Part shown: positions 8,349 to 16,905 of the stretch, one piece after another | How the letters are laid out: each line of letters opens with the position of its first letter | Numbering within the stretch: position 1 is the first letter of the stretch | Source of the DNA: Bacteroidales bacterium | GTDB lineage: Bacteria; Bacteroidota; Bacteroidia; Bacteroidales; UBA932 | NCBI GenBank assembly: GCA_020026355.1 | Contig: JAHHQP010000005.1 | Coordinates: forward strand, 5,465 to 69,464 | Reading direction: 5' to 3' | DNA: 64,000 nucleotides | The notes under the pieces: generated by a model | The model's database searches: none | Seen by the model: only the letters and a program-made list of their open reading frames with translations | Told to the model about the DNA's origin: nothing | Made by a program: the position numbers and the translations under genes

Positions 8349-11300
8349 CTATTTGCCAGCAAGTCTCTTGTAAGTGTCGAGACGAAGCTTAGCGAACTCT
8401 TCCGTCTTCTGGAGAAGCTCTTCAGCTCTGTCAGGGAACATCTTGTAAAGAGAAGCGAAGCGGACCTCACCCTTGAGGAAGTCCTGGAACTTGCTCCAGT
8501 CCGGCTCCTTGCTATCGAGCGTGAACGGATTCTTACCAGCCTCTTCCAATGCAGGATTATACCTGTAAAGGTGCCAGTAACCGCACTCTACTGCAAGTTT
8601 TTCCTCTTTCTGGCTCAGACCCATGCCGGCTTTCAGACCGTGGTTGATACATGGAGCATAGCAGATGATGAGGGATGGACCGTCGTAAGCCTCAGCTTCC
8701 TTGATCGCGTTGAAGTACTGTACTGGAGATGCGCCCATTGCAACCTGTGCAACGTATACATAACCGTAGCTCATCGCCATCATACCGAGGTCTTTCTTAC
8801 GGATCTTCTTGCCTGAAGCGGCGAATTTGGCGATAGCGCCTGCAGGAGTAGCCTTAGAAGACTGTCCGCCGGTATTTGAGTAAACCTCTGTATCGAGAAC
8901 GACGACGTTTACATTCTCACCAGAAGCGAGGACGTGATCCAATCCGCCGTATCCGATATCGTATGACCAGCCATCACCACCGAAGATCCACTGGCTGCGG
9001 GCAACGATGAACGGTTTGTACTCGAGAAGCTTCTTAGCGATCTCGCAGTTGCTTTCCTCAAGCATAGGAACGAGAGCGTCTTCTACCTCACGGGTATTCT
9101 GACCGTCATTCTTGTTCTCCAGCCATTTCGTGAACTGCTCCTTCATGGCATCTGTGCACTCAGCGCATGCGAGACCTTCTTCCATGAGTCTGGCAACAGT
9201 CGCACGGGCTCTGTCAGATCCGAGTTTCATGCCGAGACCGAACTCAGCGTTATCCTCGAACAGGGAGTTTGCCCATGCCGGACCGTGACCTTCTGCATTC
9301 TGGCAGTAAGGAGATGCCGGATAAGATGCACCGTAGATAGAAGAACATCCTGTAGCGTTGGCTACCATCATGTGGTCACCGAAGAGCTGAGTGATGGTCT
9401 TCAGGTATGGAGTCTCACCGCAACCGGCACAAGCTCCGGAGAACTCGAAGAGCGGCTGTGAGAACTGAGCGTTCTTGAGGTTCTGTTTCTTGTTCGCAAC
9501 GGTGTCCTTGTAACCTACATTGTGGTGGAGATAGTCGAACTCTGCCTGCTTGTCGATCTGAGAGTCAAGCGGCATCATGACGAGAGCTTTCTCCTTTGCA
9601 GGGCAGACATCCACACAGTTTCCGCAACCTGTACAGTCCATGACGGAAACGGACATCGCGAATTTATACTCTTTGAATACGGCCTTTCCCTGAGCGGTCT
9701 TGAGACCTGCAGGAGCGTTGGCTGCTTCCTCGTCTGTGAGGAGGAATGGACGGATAGCTGCGTGAGGGCAGACAAATGCACAGTTGTTGCACTGGATACA
9801 GTTGTCAGCGTTCCACTCTGGAACCTTCACGGCAACGCCACGTTTCTCGAACTGGGTAGTACCAGCCGGGATGAAACCGTCTACATAGTCGTTGAATGCG
9901 CTTACAGGGAGTGTATCACCGCACTGAGCGTTGATTACATCAGCGATATCCTTCACGAATGCAGGAGCAAGCCTATCCTTGTTCGGGTTCTCGAAGGTAG
10001 CTGTGATGTTCTTCCAGTCGGCAGGAATCTCGACCTTGGTGTATTCTCCACCTCTGTCGACTGCTGCGTAGTTCATGTTGACGACATGTTCACCCTTCTT
10101 GCCGTAGGATTTCACAATAGCCTGTTTCATGTAGGTCACTGCATCCTCGTAAGGGATGATGCCGGAAATCTTGAAGAATGCAGACTGGAGGATGGTGTTG
10201 GTCCTTCCGCCGAGTCCGATCTCTGCGGCGATCTTCGTAGCGTTGATGATATAGAGGGAAATGTTCTTCTTGCCGATAGTGGCCTTGACATTGTCTGGAA
10301 TTCTCTTGAGGGTCTCTTCCTCGTCCCAAAGGCTGTTCAGAAGGAGGGTACCGTTCTGCTTGATACCTTTCAATACATCGTATTTGTGGAGGTAGGAAGG
10401 AACATGGCAGGCGACGAAGTCAGGAGTTGAAACAAGGTAAGGTGCCTTGATCGGAGAATCACCGAATCTCAGGTGAGAGCAGGTGTATCCGCCTGATTTC
10501 TTGGAGTCGTAGTCGAAGTAACCCTGGCAGTATTTGGAGGTATGGTTACCGATGATCTTGATGGTGTTCTTGTTCGCGCCGACCGTACCATCGGAACCGA
10601 GACCGTAGAATTTACATTCAGTGGTACCTGGCTTGACGATGGAGATCTCCTCTTTCATAGGAAGTGATCTGAAGGTGACGTCATCGACGATGCCGATGGT
10701 GAAGTCGTCCTTCGGCTCAGCAGCCTCGAGGTTCTCGTATACAGATACGATGTGTGCCGGAGTGGTATCCTTGGAAGCCAGACCGTAACGTCCACCGATG
10801 ATGAGCGGAGCGTTCTCTACGTTGGCGAATACTGATTTGACATCGAGAAGAAGCGGCTCGCCGATTGAACCTGGCTCTTTCGTCCTGTCGAGGACAGCGA
10901 TTCTCTTCACTGAAGCAGGGAGCGCTTTCATGAAGTATTTAGCTGAGAACGGTCTGTACAGACGTACGATCATCAAGCCGACTTTCTTGCCCTGAGCCTC
11001 AAGGTAATCGATGGTTTCCTTGATCGTCTCGGTCGCAGATCCCATGCAGACGATGATGTTCTCTGCTTCCGGATCACCGTAGTAGTCGAACGGACGGTAC
11101 TCACGGCCAGTCAGCTCGCTGATCTCGCCCATATATCTGGCAACGATGTCCGGAACTGCTTCGTAGTAAGCGTTGCAAGCCTCACGTGCCTGGAAGAAGA
11201 CATCGGAGTTCTGTGCGGTACCGCGTGTGACCGGAGAGTCTGGAGACAATGCTCTCTCTCTGAATCTGGCAAGAGATTTCCAGCTGATCATCTTCTTCAG

Positions 11301-11876
11301 TTCTTCTTCATCGAAGAGCTCGATTTTCTGGATTTCATGAGAAGTACGGAATCCGTCGAAGAAGTGAAGGAAAGGAATGCTTGATTTCAATGCTGAAAGG
11401 TGGGCGACAGCGGCCATGTCGAGCGCTTCCTGCACGGAAGCGGAAGCCAGCATCGCGAAACCGGTCTGGCGGCAAGCCATGACGTCAGAGTGGTCACCGA
11501 AGATTGAAAGAGAGTGTGATGCGAGACAACGTGCAGAAACATGGAAGACGGTCGGGAGCATTTCACCGGCGATCTTGTACATGTTAGGAATCATGAGGAG
11601 AAGACCCTGTGATGCTGTGAAGGTGGTGGTCAGCGCACCGGCCATCAATGATCCGTGGACTGCACCGGATGCACCGCCTTCGCTCTGCATCTCAGTGACT
11701 TTCACTACTTCTCCAAAGAGATTCTTCTTGCCCTGCGCTGCCCATTCGTCAACCAGTTCTGCCATGGTTGAAGACGGCGTGATAGGGTAGATAGCAGCAT
11801 GCTCACTGAAAAGGTAAGCGATGTGTGCGGCTGCGTAGTTACCGTCGCAAGTGATGAATTTTTTTTCGTTTGCCAT
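8349..11876 (-). CDS. nifJ: Pyruvate:ferredoxin (flavodoxin) oxidoreductase, single-chain
   Basis: The 1175-residue product has all domains of the homodimeric enzyme that converts pyruvate and CoA to acetyl-CoA, CO2 and reduced ferredoxin. The N-terminal domain has YPITPSSTMAELVDEWA (about residues 30-46), then the gamma domain with GSDGTVGANKNTIKIIG. A two-cluster ferredoxin domain has CIQCNNCAFVCP (about 690) and CTGCGNCVDVCP (about 746). The C-terminal TPP domain has GCAGCGETPY, where Cys residues hold the proximal cluster, and GDGWSYDIGYGG (about 965). Length matches the family. It acts in the cytoplasm as the main pyruvate-oxidising enzyme of anaerobes. The gene follows fabD but a hairpin separates them; the ferredoxin at 4190 is a likely electron acceptor. 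Confidence 0.97.
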   Translation of the reverse strand: MANEKKFITCDGNYAAAHIAYLFSEHAAIYPITPSSTMAELVDEWAAQGKKNLFGEVVKVTEMQSEGGASGAVHGSLMAGALTTTFTASQGLLLMIPNMYKIAGEMLPTVFHVSARCLASHSLSIFGDHSDVMACRQTGFAMLASASVQEALDMAAVAHLSALKSSIPFLHFFDGFRTSHEIQKIELFDEEELKKMISWKSLARFRERALSPDSPVTRGTAQNSDVFFQAREACNAYYEAVPDIVARYMGEISELTGREYRPFDYYGDPEAENIIVCMGSATETIKETIDYLEAQGKKVGLMIVRLYRPFSAKYFMKALPASVKRIAVLDRTKEPGSIGEPLLLDVKSVFANVENAPLIIGGRYGLASKDTTPAHIVSVYENLEAAEPKDDFTIGIVDDVTFRSLPMKEEISIVKPGTTECKFYGLGSDGTVGANKNTIKIIGNHTSKYCQGYFDYDSKKSGGYTCSHLRFGDSPIKAPYLVSTPDFVACHVPSYLHKYDVLKGIKQNGTLLLNSLWDEEETLKRIPDNVKATIGKKNISLYIINATKIAAEIGLGGRTNTILQSAFFKISGIIPYEDAVTYMKQAIVKSYGKKGEHVVNMNYAAVDRGGEYTKVEIPADWKNITATFENPNKDRLAPAFVKDIADVINAQCGDTLPVSAFNDYVDGFIPAGTTQFEKRGVAVKVPEWNADNCIQCNNCAFVCPHAAIRPFLLTDEEAANAPAGLKTAQGKAVFKEYKFAMSVSVMDCTGCGNCVDVCPAKEKALVMMPLDSQIDKQAEFDYLHHNVGYKDTVANKKQNLKNAQFSQPLFEFSGACAGCGETPYLKTITQLFGDHMMVANATGCSSIYGASYPASPYCQNAEGHGPAWANSLFEDNAEFGLGMKLGSDRARATVARLMEEGLACAECTDAMKEQFTKWLENKNDGQNTREVEDALVPMLEESNCEIAKKLLEYKPFIVARSQWIFGGDGWSYDIGYGGLDHVLASGENVNVVVLDTEVYSNTGGQSSKATPAGAIAKFAASGKKIRKKDLGMMAMSYGYVYVAQVAMGASPVQYFNAIKEAEAYDGPSLIICYAPCINHGLKAGMGLSQKEEKLAVECGYWHLYRYNPALEEAGKNPFTLDSKEPDWSKFQDFLKGEVRFASLYKMFPDRAEELLQKTEEFAKLRLDTYKRLAGK

Positions 11877-11913
11877 AATGAAGTTATGTTAATGTATTCT
11901 TTTTATGCTGAAT

Positions 11914-11943
11914 GCACATTCCGTGTACGAACACGGAATGTGC
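11914..11943 (-). terminator. Terminator between fabD and nifJ
   Basis: Perfect 13-bp arms GCACATTCCGTGT (11914-11926) and ACACGGAATGTGC (11931-11943) with a 4-nt loop, 16 bp after the fabD stop. The minus strand downstream is AT-rich without a clean T-run. Confidence 0.7.
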
Positions 11944-11959
11944 AAAAATACGCTTATTT

Positions 11960-12844
11960 TTAAATTTCTGCAAGACTTTTTACACAAACTGAGGCTCCGG
12001 CAATCTTTTTAATAAGCCCTTGGAGTACAGTGCCTGGACCGAGTTCTGTAAAATCGTCTGCACCGGCGGCGATCATGTTCTTGACACTCTGTGTCCATCT
12101 GACCGGAGAAGTCAGCTGAGCCAGCAGGTTGGCCTTGATGGTTTCCGGGTCTGTCGACGCTTCAGCAGTGACATTCTGCCAGATCGGGCACAGGGGAGCA
12201 TGGAAGCTGACGGTCTCGATACCGGCGGCAAGTTCCTGTCGTGCCGGCTCCATGAGCGGGGAGTGGAAGGCTCCGCCGACCTGGAGAACGATGGCACGTC
12301 TCGCTCCTGCGGCAGTCATCTTCTCACAAGCTTCTGCGATGGCTTCATTTTCACCGGAGATCACGATCTGTCCATCGCTGTTGTAGTTCGCCGGAACCAC
12401 GATGCCCTGGATGCCGGCACAGATCTCTTCGATCTTTTCCTGCGGGAGGTTGATGATCGCAGCCATGCCGGATGGCTTCAGTTCGCATGCTTTCTGCATG
12501 GCCTGGGCACGGATGGCGACCAGCTTGAGCGCTTCTTCGAAATTCAGCGCTCCTGCGGCGGCCAATGCGGAGAATTCTCCTAAGGAATGTCCGGCGACCA
12601 TGTCCGGATGGAAGTCGGGAAGACATTTGGCCAGTACGGTGGAGTGCAGGAAGACGGCCGGTTGTGTAACCTTCGTCTGCTTCAGTTCATCCGGCGTTCC
12701 TTTGAACATGATGTCCGTGATGCGGAATCCGAGGATTTCGTTTGCCTGCTCGAGCAGCTCCTTCGCTGTCGGATTGTTCTCATAGAGGCTCTGCGCCATT
12801 CCTGGGAATTGGGCGCCTTGCCCTGGAAATACATAAGCTTTCAT
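11960..12844 (-). CDS. fabD: Malonyl-CoA:ACP transacylase
   Basis: The 294-residue product starts MKAYVFPGQGAQFPGMA, the family N-terminus with its FPGQGAQ oxyanion loop. The nucleophile lies in GHSLGEF (Ser87), with the conserved Arg in AIRAQAMQKAC and His in GGAFHSPLMEPA. It loads malonate onto acyl carrier protein for fatty acid elongation in the cytoplasm. It stands alone rather than in a fab cluster. A possible minus-strand -7 box, TATTTTTG, lies at 12933-12940. Confidence 0.96.
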   Translation of the reverse strand: MKAYVFPGQGAQFPGMAQSLYENNPTAKELLEQANEILGFRITDIMFKGTPDELKQTKVTQPAVFLHSTVLAKCLPDFHPDMVAGHSLGEFSALAAAGALNFEEALKLVAIRAQAMQKACELKPSGMAAIINLPQEKIEEICAGIQGIVVPANYNSDGQIVISGENEAIAEACEKMTAAGARRAIVLQVGGAFHSPLMEPARQELAAGIETVSFHAPLCPIWQNVTAEASTDPETIKANLLAQLTSPVRWTQSVKNMIAAGADDFTELGPGTVLQGLIKKIAGASVCVKSLAEI

Positions 12845-12962
12845 ATTTTTTTTGTATTTACTATTTTATTGTGCTGTAAGGTAATACATGCTGTTATTGG
12901 GCGAGTCTCCCGCACAAATGATACCAAAAACACAAAAATAGTAATTTTTCACAAAAAAGTTG

Positions 12963-12970
12963 TATATTTG
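12963..12970 (+). promoter_or_regulatory. -7 box of the tRNA-Arg gene
   Basis: TATATTTG matches TAnnTTTG and lies 13 bp before the first base of the mature tRNA, giving a very short leader. No clear -33 box. Confidence 0.6.
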
Positions 12971-12982
12971 CAATCCCAAAGG

Positions 12983-13054
12983 GCCCCCATAGTTTAATGG
13001 ATAGAATTACAGATTCCGGTTCTGTCGGTTGCGGTTCGATTCCGCATGGGGGTA
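12983..13054 (+). tRNA. tRNA-Arg (anticodon CCG)
   Basis: A full cloverleaf can be drawn. Acceptor GCCCCCA pairs with TGGGGGT (G1 with U72 as wobble). The anticodon arm is ACAGA-TTCCGGT-TCTGT with anticodon CCG. The T arm is TGCGG-TTCGATT-CCGCA, and the variable loop has four bases. CCA is not encoded. The gene is single and has its own promoter and terminator. Confidence 0.93.
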
Positions 13055-13059
13055 CAAAA

Positions 13060-13090
13060 AATAGGAGATGCTGCTGCATCTCCTATTTTT
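13060..13090 (+). terminator. Terminator of the tRNA-Arg gene
   Basis: Arms ATAGGAGATG (13061-13070) and CATCTCCTAT (13077-13086) with a 6-nt loop, followed by a run of T to 13090. It starts six bases after the tRNA. Confidence 0.88.
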
Positions 13091-13114
13091 CGTACCGGTC
13101 GCGTCAGGCAGCCG

Positions 13115-13900
13115 TTATTTGTTCATCGCTTCCTTGAAGAAACGGTAGGAAGAGACTTTCAGTTCTGAAACGGAAGCCTCGTCGCAGACTAGAATGCCGT
13201 TCTTGTGAGTCTGAAGTGAGGTGACTGGCCACAGCTGGGAGATACCTCCTTCTACGGCCTGTTTCACAGCGGCTGCTTTCTTGCTGCCGAGAGCAAGGAT
13301 GATCACTTCTTTTGCGCTGAGTACGGTAGCGATACCTACTGTAAGCGCTTTCTTAGGTACCAGGTTGATGTCGTTGTCGAAGAATCTGGAGTTGACGCTG
13401 ATCGTGTCGTCAGTCAGGGCTACGACGTGTGTTCTTGCCTCGAATGAGGTGAAAGGCTCGTTGAAGGCGAGATGGCCGTTTTCGCCGACACCGCCCAGGA
13501 AGAGGTCGATTCCACCTGCTGCGAGGATACGCTCTTCATATTCACGGCATTCTTTCTCCGGATCTTCAGCGTTTCCGTTGAGGATGTTGATGTTCTCCGG
13601 TTTGATGTCGATATGGTCGAAGAGGTTGTGTTTCATGAAAGAGTGGTAGCTCTCAGGATGTTCCTCCGGAAGGTGATAGTATTCGTCCATGTTGAAGGTG
13701 ATCACGTTCTGGAAAGAAACTTTACCTTCCTTGTTGAGGCGGACAAGCTCTCTGTAAGTGGAGATCGGTGTGGAACCTGTAGGAAGACCCAATACGAAAG
13801 GTCTGTCGCTCTGGGCCTGGTGCTCCAGGATTCTTGAAACGATGTAGCGTGCAGTCCAGATGCCTGCATTCTCGTTGGTGTCGTGAATTAAAACTCTCAT
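13115..13900 (-). CDS. nagB: Glucosamine-6-phosphate deaminase
   Basis: The 261-residue product has the family length. It shows LGLPTGSTPISTY (phosphate binding, about residues 38-50), NMDEYYHL with the catalytic Asp (about 70-77), and FLGGVGENGHLAFNEP with the active-site His and Glu (about 133-149). It converts glucosamine-6-phosphate to fructose-6-phosphate and ammonia, the entry of amino sugars into glycolysis. It is monocistronic, with a -7 box at 13932-13939, and no nag regulator or nagA is next to it. Confidence 0.96.
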   Translation of the reverse strand: MRVLIHDTNENAGIWTARYIVSRILEHQAQSDRPFVLGLPTGSTPISTYRELVRLNKEGKVSFQNVITFNMDEYYHLPEEHPESYHSFMKHNLFDHIDIKPENINILNGNAEDPEKECREYEERILAAGGIDLFLGGVGENGHLAFNEPFTSFEARTHVVALTDDTISVNSRFFDNDINLVPKKALTVGIATVLSAKEVIILALGSKKAAAVKQAVEGGISQLWPVTSLQTHKNGILVCDEASVSELKVSSYRFFKEAMNK

Positions 13901-13931
13901 GTTCTTGTATATAATCTGTTGTACAATTCTA

Positions 13932-13939
13932 CAAATTTA
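13932..13939 (-). promoter_or_regulatory. -7 box of nagB
   Basis: Minus-strand TAAATTTG, 32 bp before the start codon. The -33 box is not obvious. Confidence 0.55.
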
Positions 13940-13974
13940 ACATTTTTATTTGTAAGTCATTGTAAATGGCAGAT

Positions 13975-14007
13975 AAAAAAGGTATCCATCGCCTGATGGA
14001 TACCTTT
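13975..14007 (-). terminator. Terminator of the peroxiredoxin gene
   Basis: Arms AAAGGTATCCATC (13978-13990) and GATGGATACCTTT (13995-14007), a perfect 13-bp stem with loop GCCT. On the minus strand the stem is followed by a run of six T (plus-strand A at 13975-13980). Confidence 0.9.
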
Positions 14008-14032
14008 ATATAGTGAGAACTTTCGTGCCGGG

Positions 14033-14740
14033 TCATTTCCCGAGGGAAGCTTCCACTTCTTCCTTGCTGAGCTCCTTCGTGCAGAAGAACCAGTCGTAAC
14101 ATTTCAGCTGGCCGGAAGTGTCGGATACGCGCTCCTGAGCGACGCCGCAGGAACCTGCCGGTGGTACGATGACTTCTTCGCCTGGTCTCCAGTCTGCCGG
14201 AAGGGCCACTCCGAAGTTGTCGCCGGTCTGCAGGCCGATGAGAACCCTCTTGATCTCATCGAAGTTGCGGCCGAGAGAGGCCGGGTAGTACATGATGGTC
14301 CTGATGATACCCTGCGGGTCAATGAAGAAGACTGCACGAACGGCTTTCGTCTCATTGTCACCTGGCTGGATCATGCCGTATCTGTGGGCGATGTCCATCT
14401 TGATGTCCTCGATGAGCGGGAATCTCACTTCCACATTCTTCATGCCTTTGTAGTCGATCTTTTCTTTGATGGTGCGGAGCCAAGCGATGTGGCTGAACAG
14501 ACCGTCCACGGAGAGACCTACGAGCTGGCAGTTGAGGGCCTCGAAATCTTCGGCCATAGACCCGAAAGCCATGAACTCTGTGGTACATACCGGTGTGAAA
14601 TCAGCAGGATGGCTGAAGAAGATGATCCATTTTCCCTTGAAATCAGACGGGAAACTGATGTTGCCTTGGGTAGTGATGGCTTCGAATGCCGGGGCTTTGT
14701 CGCCGATGCGAGGCATCGGATAGCTATTGATATTTTCCAT
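14033..14740 (-). CDS. Peroxiredoxin, Prx6/1-Cys-like
   Basis: The 235-residue product carries the peroxidatic motif PADFTPVCTTE with Cys52. Its length and the extended C-terminal domain (GDNFGVALPADWRPGEEVIV) place it with Prx6-type enzymes, which reduce hydrogen peroxide and alkyl hydroperoxides in the cytoplasm. Unlike the classic 1-Cys form it has three further Cys near the C-terminus (GSCGV, KCYDWFFC), which could resolve the sulfenic acid or accept electrons from thioredoxin. The thioredoxin gene lies 61 bp upstream on the same strand and OxyR is 3 kb away, consistent with an oxidative-stress group. Confidence 0.93.
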   Translation of the reverse strand: MENINSYPMPRIGDKAPAFEAITTQGNISFPSDFKGKWIIFFSHPADFTPVCTTEFMAFGSMAEDFEALNCQLVGLSVDGLFSHIAWLRTIKEKIDYKGMKNVEVRFPLIEDIKMDIAHRYGMIQPGDNETKAVRAVFFIDPQGIIRTIMYYPASLGRNFDEIKRVLIGLQTGDNFGVALPADWRPGEEVIVPPAGSCGVAQERVSDTSGQLKCYDWFFCTKELSKEEVEASLGK

Positions 14741-14801
14741 GATTCTATAATTTTAATGATTCGTGATTTGCAATATCGGGATTCCGGATATATCGATCCG
14801 T

Positions 14802-15158
14802 CTATTTCTGGAGCTCTGAGATGAGCTGGGTCAGGGCTTCTTTCGACCTTCCGCCGACGCTGACCTGCGGGAGACCTTCCTGAGGGATGAAGACCAGGGT
14901 AGGGATGCTCCTGACATTGAAGAGAGAAGCCAGTTCCGGTTCATCTTCTACATTGACCTTGTAGATATCGACCTTTCCCTCATACTCCCCAGCCAGTTCG
15001 TCGATGATCGGGGACATGGCCTTGCACGGGCCGCACCAGCTGGCATAGAAGTCGATGACTGCAGGCTTGTCTCCTTCGAACTTCCACTGGTTGCCGTTGG
15101 TCTCGTAATCGTGAATTCTTCTGAGGAAACCCTCTTTGTTCAAATGTATCGCGTTCAT
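14802..15158 (-). CDS. Thioredoxin
   Basis: The 118-residue product has the redox motif WCGPCK (Cys42 and Cys45) in FYASWCGPCKAMSPIIDELA, then VDIYKVNVEDEPELASLFNV and the cis-proline in IPTLVFI. It has no signal peptide, so it acts in the cytoplasm as a disulfide reductase. It precedes the peroxiredoxin gene and may reduce that enzyme. A near -7 box (CATCTTTG on the minus strand) lies at 15209-15216. Confidence 0.94.
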   Translation of the reverse strand: MNAIHLNKEGFLRRIHDYETNGNQWKFEGDKPAVIDFYASWCGPCKAMSPIIDELAGEYEGKVDIYKVNVEDEPELASLFNVRSIPTLVFIPQEGLPQVSVGGRSKEALTQLISELQK

Positions 15159-15329
15159 GTTCTTGTTTCTTTAAATGTTTTACTATGTGTTCCTTTCTTT
15201 TTCTGTTGCAAAGATGGGAGAATGATTATAGATGAACAACTGATTTCATTTATTGTTCAATAGATGATGTCTATACTATCTGCGTTCGCTCGAAGCGATA
15301 GCCGCTATAGAAAAATACCTTTACCGATC

Positions 15330-15361
15330 TTTCGCAGGTGAATCCGGATGCTGTACTTTTG
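15330..15361 (+). promoter_or_regulatory. Promoter of the split ThrE/YjjPB operon
   Basis: TACTTTTG at 15354-15361 matches TAnnTTTG, with TTTC at 15330-15333 as a near -33 box 20 bp upstream. It lies 27 bp before the ATG of the small membrane protein. The rest of the 229-bp gap back to the thioredoxin gene holds no gene. Confidence 0.6.
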
Positions 15362-15387
15362 CCGCGGTTTTAAAAAGTACTGTAATT

Positions 15388-15561
15388 ATGGAAACAAGAT
15401 TCATCATCTGGAGCTCTGTCGTAGCGATGCTCCTCGTTGTATTCGCCGTCAAGGCTTTTTCAGATTTCCGCAAAGGAAAGAAGCATCATTTCATCGAAAT
15501 CGGTTCAGATGCGGAAATGTTCTATTGTCCGGGAGATCCTAAACCATCTGACCAGGAATAA
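15388..15561 (+). CDS. Small single-pass membrane protein, unknown
   Basis: A 57-residue product, METRFIIWSSVVAMLLVVFA and so on. Residues 5-23 form one hydrophobic helix; the rest is basic and then acidic and ends SDQE. The stop codon overlaps the start of the next gene by one base (TAATG), so translation is coupled to the ThrE-like subunit. It follows a promoter directly and is the first gene of the operon. It could be an accessory subunit of the exporter, but the family is not recognised. Confidence 0.7.
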   Translation: METRFIIWSSVVAMLLVVFAVKAFSDFRKGKKHHFIEIGSDAEMFYCPGDPKPSDQE

Positions 15562-16343
15562 TGGAAGCACGTCCGACTCCTTCTCTTAAAGAGGTGTGCA
15601 TTTTTCTTACCGACTACGCTTCGTGGTTGCTCGGATGCGGGGCTACCTGCATCCGGATCGAGAAGAATGTTGGCCGAATGGCTGCCGCATTCCAGGTATG
15701 CGCCGAAATGACGGTCATGCCGACTAACATACAGATGTCGGTCTGGGACATGAACCATCAGGATTCCTATAGTCTTGTGAAGAGGAAGCAGAAGACCGGT
15801 ATCAGCTTCAATATCAATACGCGCATGAGCAAGCTCAGCTGGGATGTCGCAGATCGGAAGATCGATTTCGCGGAAGCGGTTTCCCGCATGGAAGAGATCA
15901 AGAAGACTCCTCCGGAAAACAAATGGGCGGTGCTTGTGCTGGCTTCATTGGCCAACATGTCTTTCTGTCGGTTGTTCAACGGGGATCTGATCGCGATGGC
16001 GGTGGTATTCGTGGCGACGATGGCCGGTTATCGGATCAAGCAGATTCTGCTGGAGGCAAAGGTCGATGTGCGGGTGGTTTTCGTCTGCTCGGCCTTCGTG
16101 TCGTCAGTCATCGGGGCAAGCGGCTATCTTTTCAATCTGGGAACGACTCCAGACATCGCCATCGGTACCAGCGTGCTCTACCTGATTCCCGGTATACCTT
16201 ACATCAATTCCGTCAGCGACATGCTGGACGGTCATTACATCTGCTCGTTCAGCAGGTTCATCGATGCCTTGATCCTGACCATCTGCCTCTCCATCGGTCT
16301 TTGCGGTGGAATGTTCCTGATGGGCTTGAAATGGCTCAATTGA
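15561..16343 (+). CDS. Threonine/serine exporter family, N-terminal-type subunit (YjjP-like, DUF1212)
   Basis: The 260-residue product starts with a soluble region containing LLGCGATCIRIEKNV (about residues 23-37), typical of DUF1212/ThrE N-terminal domains. From about residue 120 it has four to five membrane segments, including YLIPGIPYINSVSDMLDGHY. In fused ThrE proteins this domain is joined to a DUF3815 domain; in E. coli the two are separate as YjjP and YjjB. The second half is encoded 9 bp downstream, so this is the split arrangement. Exported substrate (amino acid or dicarboxylate) is not determined by the sequence. Confidence 0.88.
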   Translation: MEARPTPSLKEVCIFLTDYASWLLGCGATCIRIEKNVGRMAAAFQVCAEMTVMPTNIQMSVWDMNHQDSYSLVKRKQKTGISFNINTRMSKLSWDVADRKIDFAEAVSRMEEIKKTPPENKWAVLVLASLANMSFCRLFNGDLIAMAVVFVATMAGYRIKQILLEAKVDVRVVFVCSAFVSSVIGASGYLFNLGTTPDIAIGTSVLYLIPGIPYINSVSDMLDGHYICSFSRFIDALILTICLSIGLCGGMFLMGLKWLN

Positions 16344-16352
16344 CAGAATCAT

Positions 16353-16841
16353 ATGGAAATGTTGTTGAATATTTTTCAGGATGGATTCTTCGCAGCGATA
16401 GCAGCTATCGGTTTTGCCTCCATCAGTAATCCTCCTAAAAGCGCTTATCTGTACTGTGCGTTCATCGCAGCGGTCGGTCATTCCATGCGGTATATCCTCA
16501 TGAACAATCCGTTTTTCGATACGCACATCATCGTGGCCAGCACCATCGCTGCTTTCGTCATCGGACTTCTGGCCGTGTGGGTGTCTCCAAAAGCGAAGTG
16601 TCCGGCAGAAACCTGCCTTTTCCCGGCGTTGCTGCCGATGATTCCGGGAATGTATGCCTACAGGACTGTAGGAGCGCTCATCCTTTGCCTGAATCATACT
16701 GCTGAGGAAGCCTTTTCCCATTATTTCTATCTGTTGAATTTCAATGGGTTCACCTGTGTCTTCATCATCATGGGCATGGTCATCGGTGCAACTATCCCGA
16801 TTTTCATTTTCAAGAAAACATCCTTCCAGGCGACCCGGTAA
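16353..16841 (+). CDS. Threonine/serine exporter family, C-terminal-type subunit (YjjB-like, DUF3815)
   Basis: The 162-residue product is almost entirely hydrophobic, with about five membrane segments. It contains the family signature FPALLPMIPGMYAYRT (about residues 89-104), which mirrors the PGIPY segment of its partner. Length fits YjjB (about 157 residues). It is translated from the same transcript as the preceding subunit and together they would form one inner-membrane exporter. Confidence 0.88.
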   Translation: MEMLLNIFQDGFFAAIAAIGFASISNPPKSAYLYCAFIAAVGHSMRYILMNNPFFDTHIIVASTIAAFVIGLLAVWVSPKAKCPAETCLFPALLPMIPGMYAYRTVGALILCLNHTAEEAFSHYFYLLNFNGFTCVFIIMGMVIGATIPIFIFKKTSFQATR

Positions 16842-16905
16842 CGGTTTTCTGCCTTCATTCCTGTGCGTTCCAGCACGATTTTTGATAGATAAAAAAGCTT
16901 GATCA

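Noticed and set aside
15260..15320. Short inverted repeats near the trx/exporter gap
   Set aside because: Arms are short and imperfect; they could not be told apart from chance.
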